Source: Erythrobacter litoralis (lineage in GTDB: Bacteria; Pseudomonadota; Alphaproteobacteria; Sphingomonadales; Sphingomonadaceae). Taken from it: 64,000 nt of DNA. Below the pieces are notes generated by a model. The model was not told the origin of the DNA, did not search any database, and worked only from the letters and a program-made list of their open reading frames with translations. Both the position numbers and the translations under genes were made by a program. Positions 40,901-49,051 of the stretch are shown one piece after another. The DNA lies in the NCBI RefSeq assembly GCF_029760855.1, contig NZ_SOSI01000002.1:186001-250000 (forward strand), in the 5' to 3' direction. Positions within the stretch are counted from its first letter, which is position 1, and each line of letters begins with the position of its first letter.

Positions 40901-40997
40901 GATCGAACTGCTCGCCAAGGTCGTGCGGGTGAGCGTCGAGACGAATGCGATCACCGATGCGATGGCGGCATTGGATAGGAGCGATTGGGACCGCTAG
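37911..40997 (+). CDS. Single-polypeptide restriction-modification enzyme (type ISP/IIG-like)
   Basis: 1028-residue enzyme combining nuclease, adenine methyltransferase and target recognition. An N-terminal PD-(D/E)xK-like site is seen as Asp63/Asp69 and E-A-K at 78-80 (GYWEAKD). A helical linker (about 120-290) leads to the N6-adenine methylase: SAM motif DPATGTG at 339-345 and catalytic NPPY at 452-455, after VVYTPGEIVRFM. The C-terminal half (about 560-1000) is the target-recognition region. No helicase motifs are visible, so it is shorter than LlaBIII-type ISP enzymes. It is isolated, AT-richer in the middle, and bracketed by inverted repeats, all signs of transfer. GGAGG lies 4 bases before the ATG. 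Confidence 0.87.
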   Translation: MSRQLINEYRSDLDRIVKVGGSLNEGSVRDAFQGLLKSWGRSRDLTYLSEHKMTGSGGNIWVDGALVYDIRVPFGYWEAKDSRDDLEDEIRKKEAKGYPKTNIIYEDTRRAILIQDGKRAAEADMTETEELYTLLTRFFAYEQEAIRDFRKAIAKFAEDLPAILDALRERIRDKREASPDFAKAEEAFLKQVKETINPALERADVTEMLIQHILTEDIFNRVFDMRDYHRDNNIAKQLYALDEKLFEYGDRRSLLQALRPYYTGIEETAHLIQSHSEKQNFLKSLYENFYKVYNPKAADRLGVVYTPGEIVRFMIRSADWLCEKHFGKNLVDQGVEILDPATGTGTYIVELLEYFRGQPNKLRHKYKEELHANEVAILPYYVANLNIEATYQAITGQFAEFEGLCLVDTLDNVDGLGIHSGHQFDMLGALSDENIERVKRQNRRKISVIIGNPPYNANQRNENDNNKNREYPHIDNRIKRTYIKESTAQKTKLYDMYSRFYRWASDRLGDEGIIAFITNRSFIESRTFDGFRKVVAANFDDIRIVDLGGDVRVNPKLSGPTHNVFAIQTGVAIMFLVRSKSKGRPRIKYVRRPEEEHAEDKLSWLGKNLIDELDTQTIKPNDKGTWLNQIEPSEWDDFLPIADKVAKSAEGKRGDRAIFKLFSLGVKTNRDDWAVSRSLQFLEAVYHYHLKEYRNLVQDLPQGKLDYRQIDFNDRIKWTRKTRKLAAARTELEATPNPVSSLYRPFDNELTNYLWQFNEDHYQLARIERDNSFPRSILISGQPASKPFQALAIQKLWHHDTLEKATGLSRYRYTKSGERTDNISDWALNKFTKHYGKKAGVTKDAIFAYCYAVLHDPVYRAKYALNLKREFPRIPFYPDFAQWVQWGETLLGLHIDYEEVEPYSLERVDTPNPKRAEGSHPKPKLKSVIADGADTGSVVVDEDTQITGIPAGAWDYRLGNRSAIDWVLDQHKEKKPRDPTIREKFNTYRFADYKESMIELLAKVVRVSVETNAITDAMAALDRSDWDR

Positions 40998-41003
40998 AGC
41001 TAG

Positions 41004-41069
41004 CGCCGCCACGCGCCGTTTGCGTCACGTGACGTCGAACGGGTTCCGCTACGCGGCCCCGCCGGCCGA
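41004..41069 (-). repeat. Right arm of inverted repeat flanking the R-M gene
   Basis: Reverse complement of the left arm at 37743-37834: 43 of 49 positions over 41021-41069 and 16 of 17 over 41004-41020, without the left arm's 26-base insertion. It contains GTCACGTGAC, a perfect 10-bp palindrome at 41024-41033. It starts 7 bp after the R-M stop codon. No transposase and no clear target duplication is visible. Confidence 0.8.
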
Positions 41070-41109
41070 TGCTCGCGATGCGCTGGCGCGCACCGACTTC
41101 TAACTTGTC

Positions 41110-41125
41110 GCTTGGCTAGCCAAGC
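41110..41125. repeat. 16-bp perfect palindrome GCTTGGCTAGCCAAGC
   Basis: Perfect 16-bp dyad 25 bp from the 3' end of lepA on the minus strand and 40 bp outside the right R-M repeat. It could be a lepA terminator stem or a protein site; no T-run follows in either direction. Confidence 0.45.
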
Positions 41126-41149
41126 TCCGGCGTTAGGCGCCCTTGCTCG

Positions 41150-42967
41150 CTACTCCTCCCCCATCCGAAGAGCAGCGATAAACGCCTCCTGCGGAATGCT
41201 CACGTTCCCATACTCGCGCATGCGGGCCTTGCCCTTCTTCTGCTTCTCGAGCAACTTCTTCTTGCGCGTGATGTCACCGCCGTAGCATTTGGCGGTAACG
41301 TCCTTGCGCAGCGCGGCGATCGTCTCGCGGGCGATGATCTTCCCGCCGATCGCGGCCTGTATGGGAATCTTGAAAAGATGCCGCGGAATCAAGTCCTTAA
41401 GTCGCTCGCACATGCCGCGGCCGCGCTCTTCCGCCACGCTGCGATGGACGATCAGCGAGAGCGCGTCGACCGGCTCGTTGTTGACGAGAATGTTCATCTT
41501 CACGAGATCGCCTTCGCGTAGTCCGATCTGCTCGTAATCGAAACTGGCATAGCCGCGGCTGATGCTTTTCAACCGGTCGTAGAAGTCGAACACCACTTCG
41601 TTCAGCGGCAACTCGTAACTCACCTGCGCCCGCCCGCCGACATAGGTAAGATCGGTCTGGATCCCGCGCCGATCCTGGCACAGCTTGAGGATCGCGCCGA
41701 GATATTCGTCGGGCGCGTAAATCACCGCCTTGATCCACGGCTCCTCCACCGTGTCGATCCGGTTCACGTCCGGCCAATCGGCAGGATTGTGAACATCGAT
41801 CGTCTTTGCGTCCTCGGTCTTCGTATGGCCGAGATGGACGCGATAGACGACGCTCGGCGCCGTTGTGATGAGGTCGAGATCGTATTCGCGGCTCAGGCGT
41901 TCTTGAATGATCTCAAGATGCAGCAGCCCGAGGAAGCCGGCGCGGAAGCCGAAGCCAAGCGCGGCCGAGCTTTCCATCTCAAACGTGAAGCTGGCATCAT
42001 TGAGCCGCAGCTTGCCGATGCTTTCGCGCAGCTTCTCGAAATCGGCGGCGTCGACCGGAAACAGGCCGCAGAACACCACCGGCTGCACTTCCTTGTAGCC
42101 TTTGAGCGGAGCGGCGGCGCCGTTCTTGACCGTCGTGATCGTATCGCCGACCTTGGCTTGTTCGACCTCCTTGATCTGCGCGGTGATGAAACCGATCTCG
42201 CCCGGTCCGAGTTCGGGCAAGTCGGTGCGCTTGGGCGTGAAGCAGCCGACGCGGTCCACCAGATGCTGCGTGCCGCCCTGCATGAATTTTACGTTGAGCC
42301 CCTTTGTAAGCACCCCGTCCATCACACGCACCAAAATGACGACGCCGAGATACGGATCGTACCAGCTATCGACCAGCATCGCCTTCAACGGCGCGTCGCG
42401 GTCGCCAGTCGGCGCGGGAATGCGGGCGACGAGCGCTTCCAGAGTATCCTCGATCCCGATGCCGGATTTGGCGCTCGTCAGCACCGCGTCGCTAGCATCC
42501 AGTCCGATGATGTCCTCGATCTCCGCCTTTACCTTTTCGGGTTCGGCAGCAGGAAGGTCGATCTTGTTGATAACAGGAACGATCTCGTGATCGTGCTCAA
42601 TCGACTGGTAGACGTTGGCCAGCGTCTGCGCTTCCACACCTTGTGCCGCATCGACGACAAGCAGTGCGCCCTCGCAAGCGGCGAGGCTGCGGCTGACTTC
42701 GTAGGCGAAGTCGACATGGCCTGGCGTGTCCATGAGGTTCAACTCATAGGTCTCACCGTCCTTCGCGGTAAAATTCAAGCGCACGGTCTGCGCCTTGATC
42801 GTGATGCCGCGCTCCTTCTCGATGTCCATGTTATCGAGCACCTGCTCGGACATCTCTCGATCGGTCAGGCCGCCGCAGACTTGGATCAGCCGGTCCGCCA
42901 AAGTGGACTTACCGTGATCGATATGGGCGATGATGGAGAAATTGCGGATCTTGGAAAGGTCGGTCAT
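41150..42967 (-). CDS. lepA: Translation elongation factor 4 (LepA)
   Basis: 605-residue translational GTPase that acts on stalled or mis-translocated ribosomes. G motifs: [22 protein letters not shown] and [13 protein letters not shown]. The LepA C-terminal domain with [20 protein letters not shown] is present, so it is not EF-G. The ATG at 42967 ([11 protein letters not shown]) fits the family start; an in-frame ATG 12 bases upstream would add MARA. No clear ribosome site is seen ahead of either. Confidence 0.96.
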   Translation of the reverse strand: MTDLSKIRNFSIIAHIDHGKSTLADRLIQVCGGLTDREMSEQVLDNMDIEKERGITIKAQTVRLNFTAKDGETYELNLMDTPGHVDFAYEVSRSLAACEGALLVVDAAQGVEAQTLANVYQSIEHDHEIVPVINKIDLPAAEPEKVKAEIEDIIGLDASDAVLTSAKSGIGIEDTLEALVARIPAPTGDRDAPLKAMLVDSWYDPYLGVVILVRVMDGVLTKGLNVKFMQGGTQHLVDRVGCFTPKRTDLPELGPGEIGFITAQIKEVEQAKVGDTITTVKNGAAAPLKGYKEVQPVVFCGLFPVDAADFEKLRESIGKLRLNDASFTFEMESSAALGFGFRAGFLGLLHLEIIQERLSREYDLDLITTAPSVVYRVHLGHTKTEDAKTIDVHNPADWPDVNRIDTVEEPWIKAVIYAPDEYLGAILKLCQDRRGIQTDLTYVGGRAQVSYELPLNEVVFDFYDRLKSISRGYASFDYEQIGLREGDLVKMNILVNNEPVDALSLIVHRSVAEERGRGMCERLKDLIPRHLFKIPIQAAIGGKIIARETIAALRKDVTAKCYGGDITRKKKLLEKQKKGKARMREYGNVSIPQEAFIAALRMGEE

Positions 42968-43018
42968 TGCGCGCGCCATGTAGCGCCGCCGCCCGCCCCT
43001 GTCAGCCGCTTTCGCGCG

Positions 43019-45223
43019 TCAGCTCGCCTGCGGTCCACCGCCTTGCGCCGGTGCGTTGGCGGAGAGTTTGAACTGCGCGAAACCGCCCGCAGGTGAGACG
43101 CCGAGAACCCGGCCCGAGCTTCCGCCCGGCAAAGCCTGCAGCGGAACACCTGCCGACGCCAATTCATAAGGCGAAACCCGGTGGCGGGTACACAACCCCC
43201 CTGCACCATCGTCGACCAGCTCGCTTTCGAACTCGAGGCCCTGCGTATCGTCCATCGAACGTTTTACCGTACAAACGGCAAGCTGCCCGCCGCCGAAGTC
43301 CAGAACGAAGTTCGTTCCGGTCGGCACATCCTCCAAGCCCTGGATCATTGCGCCTGTGCGCGAAAGGTTGCGCAAGGTGACTTCGTAATAATAGTCCTCG
43401 TGAATGAGGCCGACCCGCCTGAAAACAGTGCGCCGATTGGCCCGCTGGCTGCCTGCTTCACTCGGTGCGATGTGCCAGTCGCCGCTCGCAATTTCCTGAT
43501 CGACCGCTTCTCCGGGCAAAGCCTCGGCAAAAACGAAGCCTTGGACCTGATCGATACCGATGTCCTTCAACTCGCGCATCAAGGCCATCGCGTGAACGCC
43601 GCTTGCCGCCGTCTCCATGCCCATTGCATCCGCAAGCGCAACGACGGCACGGACCATTTCCATGTCCCCAAGCTCGTTGCCCAGCATCGGTTCGAAGAAA
43701 TTCGCGCCGATCTTCAAAGTGTTGAGCGGTGCCCGGCGCAGATAGCTGATCGACGACAGACCCGTACCGAAACGATCGAGAGTCAACCGCACACCCAGCT
43801 TAAACAACGCCGCGAGAACCTTTTCGACTTTCGCCGCATCCCCGAGCAGCACTGTCTCGGGCAATTGCAATTCGAGTCGCGCCGGATCTATGCCGCTTTC
43901 TTCAAGCGCGGACTCGATCAGTTCCGCAAAGCCGATCGCCTCGAACTGAACGGGGCTGACGGTCATTACCAAACGGAGTGCGTCGGGCCACCGTTTCGCA
44001 TCTTCGAGCGCTTTGCGAAGACCCCACTCTCCAACCGGAATGATCAGGCGGCTTCCCTCGGCAATGGGCAGGAACGTCTCGGCCGGAACCCGGCCGCGTT
44101 CGTCGTCCTGCCAACAGAATTGCGCTTCTAAGGCGACAACGCGGTTCGAGGCCAATTCGACCACTGGCTGGTATTCGAGCGTGAAGTGACCTTCCTCGAT
44201 CGCTTGTGCGAGGTCGTCCTCCATTCGCTTTCGCAGGTTTGCCTCGTGCTCGAGGTCGGCAGCGTAAAAGCGGAACTGACCGCGTCCGCCATTCTTGGAT
44301 GCGTAAAGCGCCAAGTCCGCCGCCCGGCAAAGGTCGTCTCGCTCTATGCCGTCATAGGGCGCGATTGCGATCCCGACCGAACATCCGATAGTCGCACGAC
44401 CTTCCTCGACCGAATAGGGCTGGGAAAGCATCGCAATGATCTTCTTCGCGATTTCCCCGAGCTCGCCGCGATCGTCCATGTCCGGAATGAGGACCTGGAA
44501 TTCGTCGCCGCCGAGCCGGGCGATTTCGCCCCTGCCTGCCAAGGCCCCCCGAAGACGTTCGGCGACCTGCTGTAGAAGCTGGTCGCCCGCCGCGTGGCCG
44601 AGCGTGTCGTTGACCTGTTTGAACCGGTCGAGATCGAGCATCATCAATGCCGCCGAACGTTCTGCATTGCGAAAGGCGTGCAGCGTGGCATCGATGCGCT
44701 GTTCCATCCGGTGCCGGTTGGAAAGGCCCGTCAGCGAATCGTATTTCGCGAGGCGATTGGCTTCTTCCTCACTGCGGAATTCTTCGGTGATGTCGGCGGC
44801 GCTGCCACGAAAGCCGAGAAATTCGCCTTCCGCATCGAAAGCTGGACGGCCCGATAGCCTGAGTACGAGATCGATCCCCCGCGCTTCCAGTTTGACGACG
44901 ACCCCGGTGAAGCTTTTACGAGTGCCGAGCTTGAGACCCAGCGACCGGGACTCGCTGTCGTCGGCGAGCGGTACAAACACCTTTTGAACAGGCTGTCCGG
45001 CGAGGCGCGCAGCATTGTCGCCTAACTCGTTTTCAATAGCAGGGCTTAGATATTTCAAACCGCCCGAGGCGTCGCTTGCCCAGAAGGAGATGACACCCGT
45101 TTCCTCGAGCTGCTCCACGATAGACAGCTTGTCGGCTGCGGCAAAGGCGGAAAGGCGGCTTCCGTCACCTCCGTCTGCAGCCTTGCGGCCCTTGAACAGT
45201 TCCGAGAAGGGCATTGCCCCCAT
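43019..45223 (-). CDS. PAS-GGDEF-EAL-PilZ protein with degenerate EAL
   Basis: 734-residue c-di-GMP signalling protein. A PAS domain lies at about 40-150, GGDEF at 238-242 is intact (RLGGDEF), and a PilZ domain is at about 597-690 (RRTVFRR, NLSRTG). The EAL domain is degenerate: EAQ at 366-368, DRFGTG at 483-488 in place of DDFGTG, KIGANFF in place of KID, and ASGVH in place of AEGVE. The RxxD product-inhibition site before GGDEF is missing. It is likely a diguanylate cyclase whose EAL part is a sensor. A tandem paralogue at 45318-47516 keeps all EAL residues. Confidence 0.9.
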   Translation of the reverse strand: MGAMPFSELFKGRKAADGGDGSRLSAFAAADKLSIVEQLEETGVISFWASDASGGLKYLSPAIENELGDNAARLAGQPVQKVFVPLADDSESRSLGLKLGTRKSFTGVVVKLEARGIDLVLRLSGRPAFDAEGEFLGFRGSAADITEEFRSEEEANRLAKYDSLTGLSNRHRMEQRIDATLHAFRNAERSAALMMLDLDRFKQVNDTLGHAAGDQLLQQVAERLRGALAGRGEIARLGGDEFQVLIPDMDDRGELGEIAKKIIAMLSQPYSVEEGRATIGCSVGIAIAPYDGIERDDLCRAADLALYASKNGGRGQFRFYAADLEHEANLRKRMEDDLAQAIEEGHFTLEYQPVVELASNRVVALEAQFCWQDDERGRVPAETFLPIAEGSRLIIPVGEWGLRKALEDAKRWPDALRLVMTVSPVQFEAIGFAELIESALEESGIDPARLELQLPETVLLGDAAKVEKVLAALFKLGVRLTLDRFGTGLSSISYLRRAPLNTLKIGANFFEPMLGNELGDMEMVRAVVALADAMGMETAASGVHAMALMRELKDIGIDQVQGFVFAEALPGEAVDQEIASGDWHIAPSEAGSQRANRRTVFRRVGLIHEDYYYEVTLRNLSRTGAMIQGLEDVPTGTNFVLDFGGGQLAVCTVKRSMDDTQGLEFESELVDDGAGGLCTRHRVSPYELASAGVPLQALPGGSSGRVLGVSPAGGFAQFKLSANAPAQGGGPQAS

Positions 45224-45253
45224 CCCCGCTTCAATCCTTCCCGGCAGCTTCTT

Positions 45254-45267
45254 GCCTTTGCAAAGGC
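45254..45267. repeat. 14-bp perfect palindrome GCCTTTGCAAAGGC
   Basis: Perfect dyad 31 bp upstream of the start of the degenerate-EAL gene (minus strand). It has the form of a transcription-factor operator; no regulator is identified. Confidence 0.4.
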
Positions 45268-45317
45268 TTAGGGTCGAATGGTTAGTTTGGAGTTAAAACT
45301 TGCCCGTACCGGGCCGC

Positions 45318-47516
45318 TCAACGCGGTGGGTGCGGATCGACCTGCATGAACCTGCGGGGCGATTGTCCGGCCGAATTGCCCGCAATCAAGCTGTAGGCAT
45401 CTTGCGGCAGGGCCGAAAGCGGCTTCCCCGCAGCTTCGATTTCGTACGGGGACACCCGATGCCGGGTGCAGAAACCTTCAGCCCCGTCGCTGATGAGGGG
45501 TATTTCGAATTCAAGTCCCTGAGAGTGCGCGAACGAGCGGCGTACGGTCGCTACCGCCAACTGCCCTCCACCGAGATCGAGCACAACGTCGGTACCAAGC
45601 GGAACGTCCAGCAAACCCTCGATCATCGCGCCGGTTTTCGAGATGTTGCGAAGGACTACGCGGTAACGATGATCCTCGTGGATCAAGCCCACCCGGCGGA
45701 ATACGGTCTTGCGTTCGGCACGATATTTTGCCGGGCCGCGGGGTTCGTATTCGAGATCGCCGCGCGCCAGTCGCTCGAGTACCTCGTCATGGGCAATAGC
45801 GCGGGAGAAGATATAACCCTGAACGCTGCTGGCGCCGCGATTTTTGACGAGTTGCAATTCGTCGTGCGTTTCGACGCCCTCGGCGACCGTTTCCATGTCG
45901 AGCGCTTCGGCAAGACCGACGATCGCACTCATGATCGCAGCGTTGTTGTTGCCCTCTTCGGTCGCACCGCGAACGAAGCTCTGGTCGATCTTGATCTTGT
46001 CGAACGGCGCCGTGCGCAGGTAGCTCAAGGACGAGTAACCCGTACCGAAATCGTCGAGCGCGAGGCGGATACCGAGGTTTTTCAACTCCTCGAACATGCG
46101 CTGGGTTCGACCATTGTCACCCATGAACACGCTTTCGGTAATTTCGAGCTCCAGACGCCGCGGATCGAGCCCAGATGCCTGTAAGGCGCGCTGGACGACC
46201 TGCGGAAAGTCGTCATGGGCGAATTGCACCGCAGACACATTGACGGCGACGCGTAACTCCAGCGGCCATTCCTGCGCCTGTCGGCAGACCTCGTGTAGCG
46301 CCCAATCGCCGATCTGCTTAATGATGCCGATGTCCTCGGCCACTGGAATGAACTGGCTTGGAGGAACGTTGCCTCGCTCCGGGTGATCCCAACGCATGAG
46401 CGCTTCGAGCGCCTTCAATTTGTGCGTTTTCGCATCGATGATCGGCTGGTAGAACATGCGCAGCTCGTCCTTGACGAGGGCGTCGCGCAAATCCTCCTCG
46501 GTCTGACGGCGAAGCTTCGCGCCGTCCTTCAGGTCGCTGGAATAGAACCGGTATTGCCCTCGCCCTCCGCCCTTGGCGGCATAAAGAGCGAGGTCGGCAG
46601 CTTTGATCAGCTCGTCAGTGTCGAGCCCGTCATAGGGCGCGATGGCCATCCCGACCGAAGTGCCGATGATTGCCCGCGATCCGTTGATCGAATAGGGCTG
46701 CGAAATCATCTGAATTAGGCGGGAGCCGATATCGCCCAATTGCCCACGGTCGTCGATATCGGGCAGCATGATGAGGAATTCGTCCCCGCCGAGCCGGCTG
46801 ATTTCTCCCTTATTGCCGATGATACGATCGAGCCGCGCGGCGACCTGCTTCAACAACTCGTCGCCCGCAGGATGGCCGAGCGTGTCGTTCACCTGCTTGA
46901 AACGGTCGAGATCGAGCATCATCAAGGCACAGGTGCGCTTTGAATTGCGATAAGCTTTCAACGTCGAGGTAAGGCGTTTCGTGATGCGGTGGCGATTGGC
47001 CAATCCGGTCAGCGAGTCGTATTGTGCGAGCCGCTCGGCGTCGCGTTGGGTTTCGCGAGTGGCAGTGATATCCTTCGCGCTGCCGCGATACCCAGCGAAT
47101 TCTCCTTTCGCATCGAATTCCGGCTTCCCGGCAATTTCCCACCAGATTTCCTCGCGCGTTCCCGCCAGCTTCACCGGAAGCTGCGTGATCGAATTGCGTG
47201 CGCTGAGGAGGAAGGCCAGCGGCCGCTCGGGCCGGTCCGGATCGTCAGATTGTTCTGCCATAAAGAGATCGCCGAGCGGCTTGCCCAAGACCTCATCGAC
47301 ATTCCAGCCGAGCTTTTCGGGCGCGGTATCGGACAGATAGATAAGCCGGCCCAAACTATCGGTCGCCCAGAACCACCCGAGCCCGGCCTTCTCGAAACTG
47401 TCGAGCAGTTCGACCCGGCGCATATGGTCCGACTGCCCGATCGGAGAGAATGCAGCAGGATCGCTCTCGCTGCTATTCTTCACCGCACGCAGACCGCGGG
47501 AGAAAAATCCGGCCAT
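45318..47516 (-). CDS. PAS-GGDEF-EAL-PilZ dual diguanylate cyclase/phosphodiesterase
   Basis: 732-residue paralogue of the preceding protein with the same order: PAS at about 35-155, GGDEF at 243-247 (RLGGDEF), EAL at 371-373 (ALEALMRW), and PilZ from about 600 (ERKTVFRR, NISKTGAM). The EAL catalytic set is complete: DDFGTG at 488-493, KIDQSF and EGVE at 546-549. Both synthesis and hydrolysis of c-di-GMP are possible. The I-site RxxD before GGDEF is absent. Both genes read on the minus strand 94 bp apart. Confidence 0.92.
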   Translation of the reverse strand: MAGFFSRGLRAVKNSSESDPAAFSPIGQSDHMRRVELLDSFEKAGLGWFWATDSLGRLIYLSDTAPEKLGWNVDEVLGKPLGDLFMAEQSDDPDRPERPLAFLLSARNSITQLPVKLAGTREEIWWEIAGKPEFDAKGEFAGYRGSAKDITATRETQRDAERLAQYDSLTGLANRHRITKRLTSTLKAYRNSKRTCALMMLDLDRFKQVNDTLGHPAGDELLKQVAARLDRIIGNKGEISRLGGDEFLIMLPDIDDRGQLGDIGSRLIQMISQPYSINGSRAIIGTSVGMAIAPYDGLDTDELIKAADLALYAAKGGGRGQYRFYSSDLKDGAKLRRQTEEDLRDALVKDELRMFYQPIIDAKTHKLKALEALMRWDHPERGNVPPSQFIPVAEDIGIIKQIGDWALHEVCRQAQEWPLELRVAVNVSAVQFAHDDFPQVVQRALQASGLDPRRLELEITESVFMGDNGRTQRMFEELKNLGIRLALDDFGTGYSSLSYLRTAPFDKIKIDQSFVRGATEEGNNNAAIMSAIVGLAEALDMETVAEGVETHDELQLVKNRGASSVQGYIFSRAIAHDEVLERLARGDLEYEPRGPAKYRAERKTVFRRVGLIHEDHRYRVVLRNISKTGAMIEGLLDVPLGTDVVLDLGGGQLAVATVRRSFAHSQGLEFEIPLISDGAEGFCTRHRVSPYEIEAAGKPLSALPQDAYSLIAGNSAGQSPRRFMQVDPHPPR

Positions 47517-47692
47517 ATTCGCGTTCTGTCCCTTTCCAAAAGCCCAGCAAGGGTCCTTCCTTCATCGCGGGATAAGCGCGACAGCTTACCAAACCGCTAA
47601 CCATTGGAGAGCGCGCGGGCGGCAACGCCCTTGCCCCGGCGGGGTCTGCGCTGCATCATGATGTCCTAACGAAAGAATTGGGAGCAGACGCC

Positions 47693-49000
47693 ATGCGACA
47701 CATCGCGATCGTAGGCTCGGGTCCAGCGGGATATTATACCGCGGAGGCGGCGGCGAAGACTTGGGGGGATGAGGTCCGGATCGATATCTTCGATCGGCTT
47801 CCGGTGCCTTTCGGTTTGATCCGAACCGGGGTCGCACCCGATCACCAGTCCATCAAGGCGGTATCGCGCCGCTACGAAAAGACGGCGCTGGCCGACAACG
47901 TTCGCTTCATCGGCAATATTACCATCGGTCGGGACATCGAGATAGCCGAGCTTCAATCGCTGTACGATGCTCTAATCCTTGCGACCGGCGCTCCGGCGGA
48001 TCGGACGTTGCCCATCGAAGGGACACACCTTTCCAATGTGTTCGGCAGCGCGGCATTTGTGGGTTGGTACAACGGTCACCCGGCCTTTGCCGAACTCGAA
48101 CCGGACCTGGCGGGTAAGAATGCCGTCGTTATCGGCGTCGGCAATGTTGCGCTCGACGTCGCGCGTATACTTTCGAAGACTTCTGCCGAATTCGCAGGTT
48201 CGGACATCGTCGGCCACGCGTTCGACCGGTTGGCGGTGAGCAACCTCGAACGCATCACGATCCTCGGGCGACGTGGGCCGCATGAGATTCAGATGACTCC
48301 GAAAGAACTGGGCGAACTTCTGCATCTCGAACGGGCGACGCCGCAGGTGGACAGCAGTGATCTTCCGCCGCCGTCCGAAGACGAAACGCTCGAGCCGGGT
48401 CAGCGCAAATCGGTCGCCCTGCTGCGGGAGTTCGCCGAAACGGTCGCAGACAAGCCTATCAGCATCCATTTCGACTTCTTCGCCAATCCCGTCCGCCTTG
48501 TCGAAACGAACGGGGCGGTTTCGGGTGTGGAGGTCGAAGAAACCCGTCTCGAGGGCGAACGCGCCGTCGGTACAGGTCGGACTTATATCGTGCCCGCCGA
48601 TATCGTCGTCACCTGTATCGGCTATCGAAGTATGCCCATTCCCGGCGTTCCCTTCGACGAGCAGGCCGGGCGCTTCACTAACGAAAACGGACGCATTACC
48701 GATGGTTTGTATTGCGTCGGATGGGCGAAGCGGGGTCCCACAGGAACAATCGGCACCAACCGACCCGACGGATACGGCGTGATGGAACGGGTCGCGACGG
48801 ATATCGGCAATAGCGGCGACAAGCCGGGGCGGGCGGGCTTCGATGTGCTGGCGAAGGAACGCGGGCTCGACATCGTGACCTTCCGCGACTGGCAGGAAAT
48901 CGAGAAAGCGGAAGCGGCCGCGGCCCGCGAAGGGGCACCGCGCGAAAAATTCGTGGACATCGAACAGATGATCGCGGCACGGGGCGGTCCTTCCGCCTGA
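47693..49000 (+). CDS. Ferredoxin-NADP reductase, adrenodoxin-reductase/FprA type
   Basis: 435-residue FAD- and NADPH-dependent flavoprotein of the adrenodoxin reductase family, moving electrons from NADPH to ferredoxin. The FAD motif is IVGSGPAGYYTAEAA; VPFGLIRTGVAPDHQSIKAV (in part as PFGLIRTGVAPDH) and GVGNVALDVARIL for NADPH are conserved. C-terminal GWAKRGPTGTIGTNRPD is typical. The start is ATG 47693 after GGGAG; the TTG at 47678 is less likely. It could feed ferredoxin-dependent P450s or, in reverse, accept electrons from ferredoxin reduced by KorAB at 6.9-10 kb. That link is inference. Confidence 0.9.
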   Translation: MRHIAIVGSGPAGYYTAEAAAKTWGDEVRIDIFDRLPVPFGLIRTGVAPDHQSIKAVSRRYEKTALADNVRFIGNITIGRDIEIAELQSLYDALILATGAPADRTLPIEGTHLSNVFGSAAFVGWYNGHPAFAELEPDLAGKNAVVIGVGNVALDVARILSKTSAEFAGSDIVGHAFDRLAVSNLERITILGRRGPHEIQMTPKELGELLHLERATPQVDSSDLPPPSEDETLEPGQRKSVALLREFAETVADKPISIHFDFFANPVRLVETNGAVSGVEVEETRLEGERAVGTGRTYIVPADIVVTCIGYRSMPIPGVPFDEQAGRFTNENGRITDGLYCVGWAKRGPTGTIGTNRPDGYGVMERVATDIGNSGDKPGRAGFDVLAKERGLDIVTFRDWQEIEKAEAAAAREGAPREKFVDIEQMIAARGGPSA

Positions 49001-49051
49001 CCTCGCCGACGTAAATCGGTCGCACAGTTCAAAAGCGATACTCAAGAATTC

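Noticed and set aside
37911-40997. Multi-gene defence island around the R-M gene
   Set aside because: The flanking genes are an HTH gene of unknown role and lepA; no second defence gene or toxin-antitoxin pair is visible.
41789-43096. 435-residue open frame antisense to lepA
   Set aside because: lepA is unmistakable and the opposite frame shows no conserved motif.
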